Assembly (NCBI GenBank): GCA_020426845.1
Contig: JAGQPF010000032.1
Coordinates: 1 to 64,000 of the forward strand
Direction of reading: 5' to 3'
DNA from: Planctomycetales bacterium
GTDB lineage: Bacteria; Planctomycetota; Planctomycetia; Pirellulales; Pirellulaceae
DNA: 64,000 nucleotides
A program made the position numbers and the translations under genes. Of the stretch, positions 1 through 9,700 are shown piece by piece (position 1 is the first letter of the stretch; every line of letters starts with the position of its first letter). The notes under the pieces are model-generated. The model saw only the letters and a program-made list of their open reading frames with translations. It was not told the DNA's origin and made no database searches.

Positions 1-60
1 CCTCGCCCGTGCGGCACTGTGCAACCTCTTTGCGCCGGCCGAAGCACCCTTCGCGCGTAG

Positions 61-214
61 CATGGGCGTCCTCGCGCGTGCAGAACGGCGCAATACCATT
101 GCTCCGGCCGACATCGTCGGTGCCATGCGGCAGCTCGCCGCGCACGGGCGAGGACGCCCATGCTACGGACGATCCATGCGGCTGCTCGTCGCGCACGGGC
201 GAGGATGCCCATGC
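61..214. repeat. Cluster of short inverted repeats (CTCGCCCGTGCG family)
   Basis: The motif CATGGGCGTCCTCGCGCGTGC at 61-81 recurs as its reverse complement at 141-164 and, with one or two changes, at 191-214. A fragment starts at base 1 and a related copy, GCATGGGCGACTCGCCCGTG, lies at 37673-37692. The copies can pair to form hairpins. Function is unknown; dispersed intergenic repeats of this kind are common in planctomycete genomes. Confidence 0.6.
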
Positions 215-630
215 CGCGCGAAGGACAAAGACCAGGCTGGCCATGCCGCAGCCCAATGGCGAGCGAACTTCCACTAGCGTGATTGCATCGGCTGACGATC
301 GCCCCTTACTTTCGTTGAGGGCAGCGGCGCGAACGCCGCATGTCGATCAAGTAATGCCCGGCCCTGCCCCCTTCGCGGCGCCATTTCCCGATTGAGGGGA
401 AATCCTCCGCCCGCACCCCTTCCGCTCGAGTGCCGATTGAGTATCATGAACCAGTCATGCGGCCCTTCAGGCAGCTCGGGTTTGGCACACCACACCATCG
501 TGCTTGTGCCAACATTCCACCGAGGCAAGGGAGTCACCGGAATATCCTTCGGCGATGCCATTCTGAAAACACCGGACCAAGTGGTTTCAACGGCCTCGCC
601 GACGGCGTTGCGGTCAATGCGTTGACCCAT

Positions 631-675
631 CGTGCCTTCATCGCAGGCGACCCTTGTGAGGCCCGGTGGACCCGT
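631..675. repeat. Degenerate copy of the 45 bp palindromic repeat
   Basis: It matches the dispersed unit seen at 11513, 34131, 34176, 51964 and 52439. The right half (TCGCAGGCGACCCTTGTGAG, then GCCCGGTGGACCCGT) is intact. The left palindrome arm is mutated to CGTGCCTT instead of CGGGCCTC, so the hairpin is weakened. Confidence 0.75.
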
Positions 676-876
676 CCCCATCATGCTTGTCGCGTCAACC
701 GCGACACAGCATCCAGGCGGTTTGGATCGGGACAATCAATGTTCGGCGGTCCGCAAGGATGAACAGGATGCCGGGAATTTATTCCTCATTCCTTCGCGGC
801 CAAATCCAATCAGCGAGCAATCACGGCGGAACGCTCCAACAAGGACAACTCTTTAGGCAAACCTGAGTACCGCAAG

Positions 877-1893
877 ATGACCAAACACAAACTAGAGTAC
901 ATCTGGCTCGACGGCTATCAGCCCACCCAAAGCCTCCGCAGCAAGACCAAAGTCGTCAGCGACTTCAGCGGCAAGGTCGAGGACGCTCCGATGTGGTGCT
1001 TTGACGGCTCGAGCACCGAGCAGGCGCCCGGCGGATCTTCGGACTGCCTGCTGAAGCCTGTTGCCTGCTTCCCGGATCCGGGCCGCAAGAACGGCTTCCT
1101 GGTCATGACCGAGGTGATGAACCCCGATGGCACTCCCCATCGCACCAACGGCCGCGCGACCATCGACGATGACGACGACGACTTCTGGTTCGGCTTCGAG
1201 CAAGAGTACACGATCTGGAATCCGGACACGGATCGCCCGATCGGCTTCCCCGCCGAGGGCTTTCCCGCGCCGCAAGGCCCCTACTACTGCTCGGTCGGCA
1301 CCGGCAAGGCAGTGGGCCGCGAGATCGTTGAGCAGCACCTGGACCTGTGCCTCGACGCGGGCATCAATGTCGAGGGCATCAACGCGGAAGTCATGATGGG
1401 CCAATGGGAGTTCCAGGTGTTTGCCAAAGGCGCCGGCTCCGCGGGCGACCAGGTCTGGTTGGCTCGTTACCTGCTGGAGCGAGTGGCCGAGGATCACGCG
1501 ATGGCCATCAACTGGCACTGCAAGCCGGTCAAAGGCGACTGGAACGGCTCGGGCATGCACGCCAACTTCTCGAACTCGTTGCTGCGAACTTGTGGCAGCA
1601 AGGACGTCTACGAGCAGGTTTGCCAGGCGTTCCAGCCCCGCATCAAGGAGCACATCGACGTCTACGGCGCCGATAACGACCAGCGTTTGACCGGCCTCCA
1701 CGAGACGCAGTCGATTGACAAGTTCAGCTACGGCGTCTCTGACCGCGGCGCCTCGATCCGCATTCCGATCGCCACGGTCGAGTCGGGTTGGAAGGGCTGG
1801 CTGGAGGATCGTCGTCCCGCTTCGAACGCCGATCCCTACATGGTTGCCTCGGCGATCATCGCGACGGTCAAAGGCGCAGGCGTCACCGCCTAG
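877..1893 (+). CDS. glnII: Glutamine synthetase, class II (GSII)
   Basis: A 338-residue cytoplasmic enzyme making glutamine from glutamate, ammonia and ATP. Its length and motifs are those of the short GSII family (eukaryotic, rhizobial and actinobacterial GlnII) rather than the ~470-residue GSI. Visible motifs are WCFDGSST (40-47), the glutamate/ATP-site stretch FGFEQEY (105-111), GPYYCSVG (134-141), GQWEFQ (175-180), NGSGMHANFS (223-232) and the C-terminal GLHETQSIDKFSYG. A run of six Asp residues (98-103) precedes the FGFEQEY motif. GSII lacks the adenylylation loop of GSI, so control is probably transcriptional. The ATG start gives the family's usual N-terminus. A good terminator follows at once. 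Confidence 0.97.
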   Translation: MTKHKLEYIWLDGYQPTQSLRSKTKVVSDFSGKVEDAPMWCFDGSSTEQAPGGSSDCLLKPVACFPDPGRKNGFLVMTEVMNPDGTPHRTNGRATIDDDDDDFWFGFEQEYTIWNPDTDRPIGFPAEGFPAPQGPYYCSVGTGKAVGREIVEQHLDLCLDAGINVEGINAEVMMGQWEFQVFAKGAGSAGDQVWLARYLLERVAEDHAMAINWHCKPVKGDWNGSGMHANFSNSLLRTCGSKDVYEQVCQAFQPRIKEHIDVYGADNDQRLTGLHETQSIDKFSYGVSDRGASIRIPIATVESGWKGWLEDRRPASNADPYMVASAIIATVKGAGVTA

Positions 1894-1927
1894 CCAATCG
1901 GGAAACAACTTTCCCTGACCCAAAAAC

Positions 1928-1966
1928 AAAACGGCGCCTCCCATTCCGGAAGGCGCCGTTTTTTGT
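1928..1966 (+). terminator. Rho-independent terminator of glnII
   Basis: The stem AAAACGGCGCCT pairs with AGGCGCCGTTTT around a 12-base loop, followed by a T-rich run. It lies 35 bases after the glnII stop. The A-rich left flank would let it work in the reverse direction too. Confidence 0.85.
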
Positions 1967-2082
1967 TGCCTGGGTCGACGGGTGCCCCACGCCGAAAACT
2001 CGAGCGGCAGACGTTTCTTCTTTGCGTCTTGGCGACTTTGCGTGAGAATGATCCTGCAACTGCACAGGGTCACGGGCAGGAG

Positions 2083-2487
2083 TCAATCCTCGATGTCGTC
2101 CAGTGACTCTTCCTCGTTAGTGGCCTCGCCGCCGACCGGAAGCGTCTCCAACGACAGTCCCAGTTGTTCTCGTTGAGCGTCGTCCAGTTGCACATAGCCC
2201 AGCGACCGAATCACTTCGAGAATCTCCGAACACGTGGGGAACATGCGGCCACTGTCCCGCTTGTAGTTGTCCATCGCGTTCATGAACTCAATCTCGTTGT
2301 CGCTGTAGTCCCGCTCACAGGTGGTGGGGTCGATCTGGCGACGCCGCTGCACTTTGCGGCGATCGTCGGAACGTCGCTCTTCCCCGACCGGAAGTTGGTT
2401 CTGACGGCGATCGGTCTTGCGACGCTCCGAAGTACCCCGACGCTCCTTGTCAGCCTGACGCTCCTTCGTAGCTTTGGTTTGAGCCAC
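2083..2487 (-). CDS. Conserved hypothetical protein, basic N-terminus and acidic tail
   Basis: A 134-residue soluble protein I cannot assign to a named family. Residues 1-50 are very rich in Arg, Lys and Glu (for example [16 protein letters not shown]), suggesting nucleic-acid or ribosome contact. Residues 55-115 look like a compact helical domain ([19 protein letters not shown] then [15 protein letters not shown]). The tail is acidic ([10 protein letters not shown]). The domain resembles the kind of small helical module seen in regulators, but no DNA-binding motif can be named. The start is GTG with a weak GAGAG upstream. It is convergent with glnII and transcribed alone. That it is a real gene is supported by its composition and the clean flanking gaps. 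Confidence 0.7.
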   Translation of the reverse strand: MAQTKATKERQADKERRGTSERRKTDRRQNQLPVGEERRSDDRRKVQRRRQIDPTTCERDYSDNEIEFMNAMDNYKRDSGRMFPTCSEILEVIRSLGYVQLDDAQREQLGLSLETLPVGGEATNEEESLDDIED

Positions 2488-2815
2488 GATGAATCTCTCA
2501 ATCTGGGTATAGTTTGGGGAAGTCTAATTAATGTAGGACATCAACAGAGTTTGGGATCGGTTTGCCGACTGCGAAAAGTTCGACGATTGGCAAAAATAGC
2601 CAACTAGGCAGCTTGTGCCGGTTATGCAGGCGAATCACCTCACGGAGGCTCGGAATCGCGTTCACCGTGCGGCAAAGCGCTGAGGCGGCACGGGGAACAG
2701 GCCTTTTTTCACGGGCAATTGACCTTGCTCCATTGGCTTGGGCCAGGTACTTACCACTTTCCTGCAGCCCACCCTTCATCCGTGCATTCATCCGTCGTGC
2801 ACTCGGAGCGTTGTC

Positions 2816-3544
2816 ATGCCCCACTCACGCCGCTTGCTCGCCGCTTGCGTCGTCGCCTCCGCGGTCATTGTGGCCGGCGGTTGTGGCGTGATTGCGGACA
2901 CTCACAATCGCCACGGCGTTCGCAGCGTCTACCAAGGCGACTACAACGCCGGCATGAACAGCTTTCAGCGGGCGTTGGCCAAGGAGCCGACCAATTCGGA
3001 CGCCTACTACAACATGGCTGCGACGCTCCACCAGTTGGGCAAGCAGACCAAAAACAGCCAGTACTTGTCCCAGGCACAAGACCTCTATCGACGCAGCCTT
3101 TCGCTGGATAACCGCCACGTCGACAGCTATCGCGGCTTGGCTGTGCTGTTGGCCGAAACTCAGCAGTCGGAGGAGGCGTTCCGCCTGCTCCGCGGCTGGA
3201 CCGAGGTGGATCCTGCCAATCCGGAGGCTCATACCGAGCTGGCGAGGCTGCATCAGGAGTTCGGCAACCTGAACAGCGCGGTCGACGAACTGCAGTATGC
3301 GTTGAAGGTGGACTATCAAAACTCGCGAGCCCTCGCGGCTCTGGGTCAACTGCGCGAGAAGCAAGGCGACACGGCTCAGGCGCTGGCCAACTACCGCCGC
3401 GCGTACAATGTGACTCCGCGTCCCGAACTGGCCGCCAAGATCGCCAGCTTGGAACGTCCGGGGGCCTTCCCCGGCGCATTGCCAGGCACGACAAGCAATG
3501 GCAGCGTGATTGCCACCGGGCCGCTCACGACACGGCCCTACTGA
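2816..3544 (+). CDS. TPR-repeat lipoprotein
   Basis: A 242-residue protein starting at the ATG at 2816. This start gives a typical lipoprotein signal (SRRLLAACVVASAVIVAGGC) with the lipobox Cys near residue 24; upstream in-frame codons would spoil it. The mature part is a run of about five tetratricopeptide repeats, visible as DAYYNMAATLHQLGKQ, DSYRGLAVLLAETQQ, EAHTELARLHQEFGN and ALAALGQLREKQGD. The C-terminus is Ser/Thr/Gly/Pro-rich. TPR lipoproteins usually scaffold protein complexes at the membrane; the partner is unknown. It is transcribed alone, 190 bases before serC. Confidence 0.88.
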   Translation: MPHSRRLLAACVVASAVIVAGGCGVIADTHNRHGVRSVYQGDYNAGMNSFQRALAKEPTNSDAYYNMAATLHQLGKQTKNSQYLSQAQDLYRRSLSLDNRHVDSYRGLAVLLAETQQSEEAFRLLRGWTEVDPANPEAHTELARLHQEFGNLNSAVDELQYALKVDYQNSRALAALGQLREKQGDTAQALANYRRAYNVTPRPELAAKIASLERPGAFPGALPGTTSNGSVIATGPLTTRPY

Positions 3545-3733
3545 TCGCGTCTCGAGTTGCGGCGGAAATGGGCGTGCAGCAGCCCACTTGTGTCCCGCCA
3601 ACCGTCGGGGATACTTACCGAGAATGCGCTCCCCCGATCTGCCGCCGCGTCGGACACCACGTTTTCCGGGATCTCAGCAACGGGTTTGAGGATCCACGAC
3701 GCTGATCTTGCCCACAGCCCAGGAAGCTAAGCC

Positions 3734-4840
3734 ATGGCCACACAATCAAATACCCAACGGGTCTTCAACTTCTCGGCGGGACCGGCCGTTTTGCCGATGA
3801 GCGTGCTGGAGCAAGCGCAGGCCGAGCTGATTTGCCTGCCCGGCGCCGGCGCCTCGGTGTTGGAAATCAGCCATCGCGGCGCCGCCTTTATCGAGATCAT
3901 GAACTCGGCCGTGGCGCGACTTCGGGATCTGCTGGGAATTTCCGATGAATTCGAGGTGCTGCTGCTGCAAGGCGGCAGCCGTCTGCAGTTCTCCATGACT
4001 GCCATCAATCTGGCGCCGGGCGCCGCGGCGCCGCCCGATTACGTGATCACCGGCACGTGGGGCAAGAAAGCACTGGAGGAGGCGCAGAAGGTCTGCGCGC
4101 CGCGAGTGGTATGGGACGGCAAGCCGCACAACTACAGCGAAGCCCCCGACTGGAGCTCGCTGGAGCTCAATCCGCAGGCGGCTTACGCCTACATCACCTC
4201 GAATGAGACGATCCAGGGCGTGCAACTGCCCACCGACCTCGACTCGCCGGCGCCGCTGGTTTGCGACAGCTCGTCCGACTTTCTGTCGCGCCCGGTGCCG
4301 ATGGACAAGTACGGGTTGCTCTACGCCTGTGCCCAAAAGAACGCGGGGCCAGCCGGAGTGACCGTGGTCATCATCCGCAAGGACTTGATGGGGCGCGCGC
4401 CAAGCGACACGCCGGGCTACCTCGACTACCGCAACCATGCCGAGGCCGAGTCGATGTACAACACGCCTCCCACATTCGCCATCTACCTGCTCGACCTCGT
4501 CTGCAAGTGGCTGCAACAAGACGTGGGAGGACTGGCGAACATCGAGCGGCAGAACATCGACAAGGCGAATCAGGTCTACACCGTCATCGACGAGAGCGAC
4601 GGCTTCTATCAGGGGCACGCCGAGAAGAGCTGTCGATCCATGATGAACGCCACCTTCCGGATGGCCAACGAGCAGCTCGACAAGCAGTTCATTGCCGAGG
4701 CACGCGAACAAGGCCTCGATGGCCTGAAGGGCCACCGTAGCGTCGGCGGCGTGCGAGTTTCGATGTACAACGCCATGCCCCTGGAAGGCATCAGCACTCT
4801 CTGCCAGTTCATGCGCGACTTCATGAACCGCAATGGCTAA
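3734..4840 (+). CDS. serC: Phosphoserine aminotransferase
   Basis: A 368-residue class-V aminotransferase that converts 3-phosphohydroxypyruvate and glutamate to phosphoserine and 2-oxoglutarate in serine synthesis. The N-terminus FNFSAGPAVLP (11-21) is diagnostic, as are EISHRG (44-49), LLLQGGSRLQF (76-86) and the PLP-lysine motif YACAQKNAGPAGV with Lys202. Length matches the family. It starts at an ATG preceded by AGGAAG. No serA or serB lies next to it, so the pathway genes are dispersed. Confidence 0.97.
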   Translation: MATQSNTQRVFNFSAGPAVLPMSVLEQAQAELICLPGAGASVLEISHRGAAFIEIMNSAVARLRDLLGISDEFEVLLLQGGSRLQFSMTAINLAPGAAAPPDYVITGTWGKKALEEAQKVCAPRVVWDGKPHNYSEAPDWSSLELNPQAAYAYITSNETIQGVQLPTDLDSPAPLVCDSSSDFLSRPVPMDKYGLLYACAQKNAGPAGVTVVIIRKDLMGRAPSDTPGYLDYRNHAEAESMYNTPPTFAIYLLDLVCKWLQQDVGGLANIERQNIDKANQVYTVIDESDGFYQGHAEKSCRSMMNATFRMANEQLDKQFIAEAREQGLDGLKGHRSVGGVRVSMYNAMPLEGISTLCQFMRDFMNRNG

Positions 4841-4855
4841 CCGCCAATTCCAGCT

Positions 4856-4952
4856 AGTGCCCCGTCAACACTAAAACGTTGGATTGGTCGCCGCCCCAAC
4901 ATCATCGCTCGCCACGACGTCGCGCATTCTCCAACCCCAAAACGAAGGCTTG
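4856..4952. repeat. 97 bp dispersed repeat, copy 1
   Basis: It begins AGTGCCCCGTCAACACTAAA and ends AACGAAGGCTTGG. Its reverse complement, with about ten changes, is at 10167-10263. Both copies sit directly after a gene. It has no coding potential that I can see. Confidence 0.85.
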
Positions 4953-4953
4953 G

Positions 4954-5043
4954 TAGGGCGGCCCTTCCGGGCCGCCAGCAGCGGTTAGCCCGTTGGCTGT
5001 GGTTGGTGCTATGCGCTTCAGGCGGCCCGGAAGGGCCGCCCTA
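4954..5043. repeat. Long perfect inverted repeat, 23 bp arms
   Basis: The 23 bp arm at 4954-4976 (TAGGGCGGCCCTTCCGGG plus CCGCC) is perfectly complementary to 5021-5043, around a 44-base spacer. A partial third copy, GGGGCCGCCCTACGG, follows at 5045. The transcript would form a very stable hairpin and could end or protect serC mRNA. Confidence 0.85.
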
Positions 5044-5317
5044 CGGGGCCGCCCTACGGTCTTGACGTGATCGCGCTGCGGCTAGGCAAGCCTCCCAGGC
5101 GCGAGCCCAGGGCCCTGAGCGTTGCAGAATTCGCGAAGTCGTGGCGAGCTACAATCTTGCGTGTCGAAAGCGGTTGCCAATTTGAGTTTGCTATCCCACA
5201 ATGAGCGGGTTGGGTATGCCATGGTGAGTAAATCCCACCATGGCCTGCCCGACTACCACCAATCTTCGCGCACCTTTCGCCACATCGGTGCGCAAACTCA
5301 TTCGATGGAGCGTTGTG

Positions 5318-5704
5318 ATGAGTCGACTTGCCCTCGCTGACGGCTGGGAAATTCAGGTTGATCGTGGGCCCGACTGGTTGTTCGTCAAACTCATCCCACC
5401 CGCCAACCCGTTTGAGGACAAGGGGGACTTGGCGGAGCAGATTTGGGGCGTGCTCGAACAGCAGTTCGTTTACCGCGTGGTGTTGGAGTTTGACGACGTG
5501 CCGTTGCTGCACAGCCAGCTCATCGGCGCGCTGGTACGGCTGAGCCGGCGCATCGAGTCGCAAGGTGGCCTGCTGCGGATCTGCGGCCTTTCGGCCGACA
5601 ACCTGCAAGCGCTGAGGTCCACTCGCGTGACGCGTTTGATCCCCTACTACGCAAATCGAGCGGACGCGGTGATGGGGCATCAGTATCCGATGCAGCCTCG
5701 CTAG
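5318..5704 (+). CDS. STAS-domain protein (anti-sigma factor antagonist-like)
   Basis: A 128-residue single-domain cytoplasmic protein. The ATG at 5318 is preferred over the upstream frame because the latter runs into repeat DNA. The alternation of strands and helices fits STAS: WLFVKLIPPANP, then YRVVLEFDDVPLLHSQLIGAL. The Ser in VPLLHSQLIG aligns with the phosphorylated Ser of SpoIIAA-like anti-anti-sigma factors. The next strand and helix (GGLLRICGLSADNLQALRSTRV) complete the fold. Such proteins bind anti-sigma kinases; no partner kinase is adjacent here. Confidence 0.8.
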   Translation: MSRLALADGWEIQVDRGPDWLFVKLIPPANPFEDKGDLAEQIWGVLEQQFVYRVVLEFDDVPLLHSQLIGALVRLSRRIESQGGLLRICGLSADNLQALRSTRVTRLIPYYANRADAVMGHQYPMQPR

Positions 5705-6067
5705 CGATCGCATCGATGTGACGTCGACCAGGCTTGGCGCGGGGCCGTCGCGCGCGGGTTCCGGGCTGTTGCGCGCGTCTGGGCTCCCTGGGCTTGCGCC
5801 CAGGGCTAACGTCTGTCGCCCCTTCGGGGCTTGGCGCGCGAGTGGCTTCGGGAGTGCGCTCGGGGTGCGCTCGAATCCCTGGGCTTGCGCCGGCGCAAGC
5901 CCAGGGATTCGCGCGTCCCCGGGCTTGCGCCGGCCCCTGCCCTGTTGCGCGCGGGGGATTGGTTGAGGTGCTTTGTGATCCGGCTGCCCCCTTGTCCTTA
6001 GAGCAAGCGAGTCCAATACTGACCAATCGGAATTACCCCCAAACCCCGATGATAAGAGGCGACTGCC
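5705..6067. other. Non-coding palindromic region upstream of tpx
   Basis: It is made largely of CCTGGGCTTGCGCC-type repeats in both orientations (about 5780-5935), including a perfect 40 bp palindrome. I see no gene. The last 100 bases are repeat-free and probably carry the tpx promoter. Confidence 0.65.
5872..5911. repeat. Perfect 40 bp palindrome
   Basis: The left arm CGAATCCCTGGGCTTGCGCC is followed immediately by its exact reverse complement with no loop. Related half-units (CCTGGGCTTGCGCCCAGGG at about 5789, CCGGGCTTGCGCC at about 5918) flank it. It is cruciform-capable. No function is known. Confidence 0.9.
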
Positions 6068-6571
6068 ATGGCGAATGTGACACTCAAGGGCAACCCTGTC
6101 GAACTGGCCGGAAACACATTGAAGGTCGGAGACGCTGCCCCCGATTTTTCGCTCCAGAACAGCGCCCTGCAGGACGTCAAATTGGCGGACTCCAACGGTA
6201 AGATCCGCATCATCGCCACGATTCCATCGCTGGACACGCCGGTCTGCCATGCCGAGACGGTCAATTTCAATCAGAAAGCGGCAGGGCTCGACAACGTCGA
6301 GGTGCTCGTCGTGAGCATGGATCTGCCGTTCGGCCAAAAACGCTGGTGCGGCGCCGAGGGGGTCGAGAACGTGACGACGCTCAGCGCCCATCGCTGCACC
6401 CAGTTCGGCCAGGACTATGGTGTCTTGATCAAGGGTGGCCCCCTGGATCGGTGCCTCTGCCGCGCGATCTTCGTGGCTGATGGCGAAGGCAAGCTGACTC
6501 ACGTCGAGTACGTGAGCGAAATCGCCGAACACCCCAACTACGACGCAGCTCTGGATGCCGCCAAGGGTTAA
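6068..6571 (+). CDS. tpx: Thiol peroxidase (Tpx, peroxiredoxin family)
   Basis: A 167-residue peroxiredoxin that reduces hydroperoxides, probably using thioredoxin. The Tpx signature is clear: ATIPSLDTPVC with peroxidatic Cys60, and DLPFGQKRWC with resolving Cys94. The N-terminal VTLKGNPVELAGNTLKVGD is also typical. Length is canonical, and no signal peptide is seen, so it is cytoplasmic. It stands alone between repeat-rich regions. Confidence 0.96.
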   Translation: MANVTLKGNPVELAGNTLKVGDAAPDFSLQNSALQDVKLADSNGKIRIIATIPSLDTPVCHAETVNFNQKAAGLDNVEVLVVSMDLPFGQKRWCGAEGVENVTTLSAHRCTQFGQDYGVLIKGGPLDRCLCRAIFVADGEGKLTHVEYVSEIAEHPNYDAALDAAKG

Positions 6572-6778
6572 GGCTGGCTGTCAGGAGGCCGTGGTAATCC
6601 GCCTGCCCGAATCGCGCGAGCTGCGCACCACCACACCGGCGGAGCGTGGCCCGACCACCCGTTTGTGCCCGTTCGACCGTTAAAACCGGCAACGTCACTG
6701 CGTGGATGCGTGAATCACGCCGAGGTCGATGTCAAACCCCGCTGAGGCGAACTCAAGAAAGCTAACTATTGAGAGTGC

Positions 6779-9700
6779 GTGATCCACGCCTCCTCTCGCT
6801 ACAGCTTTCTCCTCGGTTTCCTCATGACTCGATCTACACACGGGCACCGGTGTGCGCCGAGCCCACGCAACGCCTCGCACCGCCCGGAAACCAAGGCCAC
6901 CTTGCTAGCCGAGGCGCTCGAGTCTCGACTCATGCTGGCGGGGCTCATTGAGGGCGTCGTGATCGAAGAGTCAACCCTGGCGCCGATTGTCGGCGTCGCG
7001 GTCTATCTCGATCAAAATCAAGACGGCACTCCGCAGCTCACGGAGCCCAGAGCCTGGACGGATGAACAGGGCCGGTACCGCTTCGAATCCGCGCCGGCCG
7101 GCGAGGTGATTGTGCGACTGGTGTTGCCGCCTCAATGGCGTCAGATATCGCCTGCGGACCCTTCGCGCCTGTTTGCCATTGACGCCACCGGCCAAGACAG
7201 CATCGTCGAGCTCGATCCGGCCACCGGCGCAGTGCTGGCCTCGTTCGACCGACCGGGCACCGACTCGGCCAGCGTGGGGCTGGCCTATAACGGCGTCTCG
7301 CTGTTCCTCTCCGATACCGGCTCGCACGCGCTTTATGAAATCGATCCGAATCAAGGAACGGTGCTTAATACGATCGACCTCCCCGCGGGCCCGTACGATG
7401 GTGTCGCTGCGTTGAACGACGGCCTCGTTTACGTGGCAAGCCCCAACCGCAACGAGATTCTGGTTGTGCAGCCGACGACGGGCGAGATCATTCGTACTCT
7501 GGAAGTGACGAACGATGCAGGCGCCGTGAACATCCAGGGCGGCCTCGGCGAAGCCCCGGGCAATGACACTCTGCTGGTGTTGACCGTCACGGATGAGATC
7601 GTCGAAGTCGATCCGCTCAGTGGCCAGGTTTTGTCCACCATCTCGCACGCTCAGTCGCGAGTGGACGCGGCCATCGCGAAGCTTGGAGGTGAGATCTATG
7701 TCGGCTACGGCGGCGTGAACCAAGGCATCGACGTCTTCGACGCCACCGGTCAATTATTGCGATCGCTCCCCATGACCAGCCCCGTATTTGGGCTGGCGGG
7801 TTACTCGGGCGACGGCGATGGCCACCGCATCAACGTGACCGACGGGGGGACTGCCGTGGCGGACTTCCGTGTTGTCTCGACCTTGAGCCGCCTCAGCGGC
7901 GGGGTGTTCGACGACGACAACCAAAATGGCTTGCACGATGCCGGTGAACTGGGGTTCGCCAACTCCACGGTGTATCTCGATTTGAACGACAACGGCGTGC
8001 TTGATGAGGACGAGCCGTTTGTGGTCACCGATGGCACGGGGCAATTTGAGTTCGCTGACCTGCCGCCCCAAGATTATGTGGTCCGACAGCAGCTCACCGC
8101 GCCCGCGGTGCAGACGTCGCCCACCTTGGGACGCGCCCGGCTGTTCGCCGTGGACGCGGCCGCGGCTCCGGATGAGATCCTGGAACTAGATCCGGAAACC
8201 GGGGCGATCCTCGCTCGCTTCGATCGGCCCGGGATCGACACTTCGGGGACCGGCCTCGCCTACGACGGCGCCGCTCTCTATGTCACCGACTTGGCCTCGG
8301 ACACAATCTACGTCGTGGATCCGGACACGGGCGTGGTGTCGGCTTCCTTCGCGAGCCCGACGGGCTCTGCCGACGGGCTCGCGGCGCTCGACGGCCTGCT
8401 CTATGTCGGCGACTTCGCCACCAACGATATCTCCGTGGTCGATCCGGTGACCCGAGCGGTGGTGCGTGTGCTGGACATGGACGCGATCGTCCCCGGGCTG
8501 GACCTCAATGGCGGACTCGGCGAGGCGCCTGCGTTGCACGCCTTGGTCGCCACTACGGCTTCGCACGAAATCGTCTTGATCGATCCACAAACGGGCCAGT
8601 TGCTGAGTCAATTCGAGCATGGGCAGAACGCCTTTGATGTGGGTGTCGCCGGCGTCGGCGACGAATTGTACGTGAGCTTCGCCAACATCGGGCTGGGAGT
8701 CCACGTCTTCGACGTTGCCGGGGAGCTGCTGCGAACGCTTCCCACGAGCGTCGCCGCCTTCGGGCTCGCCGCAGGACAGCCCGCTGACGACGCGATTCGC
8801 ATTCGGCTCGGCGAGTCGGAAACCGTCAGCGGCCTCGAGTTCGGGACGTTTAAACCGAACTTGCCGCCGCAAGCCGTCGTCGAGCTGCTCGATCCGCATG
8901 AGCAGCCCGGCCAGCCAATTCCGGAAGGCGTTTCGCTTGAGCTATCGGGCGAGCGGAGCACCGACCCCGAGCAGCAGCCGCTGCAATATCTATGGGACCT
9001 CGACGGAGACGGAATCTTCGGCGAGACCGGCTCGGCTGCTGTCGTCGGCGATGAAGTGGGCGCCATCGTCACTGTCGATGGCTCGCAGCTGGATGGCGCG
9101 GCTCAGCGGATGTTTAGCCTGCGTGTGGTGGATCACAAGGGGCTGGCCGACGAAAGCGTTTTGACGGTGTCGATCGCCAATCAGGCGCCGGTCATCGCCA
9201 GCCTGGCGCCCGCCGGCGCCTCGGAAGCTTCAGCCAACGAGTCCAATGAGGCGCGCCCCAACCAAGAATTCGCCTGGCTGCTCGACTTCCGAGACGCCAG
9301 CGCGGTAGACAGCCACCGCGTGGAAGTGTCGTGGGGCGACGGCGAGCTGCAGACGATCGAGGTTGCTGCCGGCGATTCGCGCGAACTGCTGTTGTCGCAT
9401 ACTTATGTCATGGCTGGCGTGTATCAAGTCCTTGTCCGAGTGACGGACGACGATGGCGGACTTGCCGAAGCGCGGCGACAAGCCCGCGTGCTTGGCATTG
9501 GAGTGCACGAGCGAGAGGAAGGCGCCGTGGTGCAGGTTGTGGGCTCCGCCGAGAATGACCAGATCTGGATCGACGAGCGTTGGGGCCGGCTGCTCGTGCA
9601 GGCCACCATTGCCGGCGAACATCAGCTGCTCGCCATGCGACATGCCAGTCGAGTCGAGGTCCTCGCCGGGGATGGCGACGATTTGGTCACCATCACACAC

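Larger units (their letters stand above)
1..876. other. Gene-free region upstream of glnII with short palindromic repeats
   Basis: No convincing coding sequence is visible; the open frames here have no recognisable domain. The first 214 bases hold repeated copies, in both orientations, of a CATGGGCG...CTCGCCCGTGCG motif (near 1-13, 61-81, 141-164 and 191-214). A degenerate copy of a dispersed 45 bp palindromic repeat lies at 631-675. The last 150 bases presumably contain the glnII promoter, but I could not identify -35/-10 boxes. Confidence 0.6.
4841..5317. other. Repeat-filled intergenic region between serC and the STAS gene
   Basis: No coding sequence is seen. It holds a 97 bp dispersed repeat (4856-4952), a long perfect inverted repeat (4954-5043) and a fragment of the dispersed repeat (5125-5155). 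Confidence 0.7.

Noticed and set aside
274-735. Open frames between 9 and 762 as possible genes
   Set aside because: They have no recognisable features, contain a dispersed repeat, and overlap each other in several frames.
892-2073. Long minus-strand open frame opposite glnII
   Set aside because: It is a GC-rich shadow of the clear glutamine synthetase gene, with no domain and low-complexity content.
5054-6532. 492-residue minus-strand frame across the STAS gene, palindromes and tpx
   Set aside because: It passes through non-coding palindromes and antisense to two genes; no domain.
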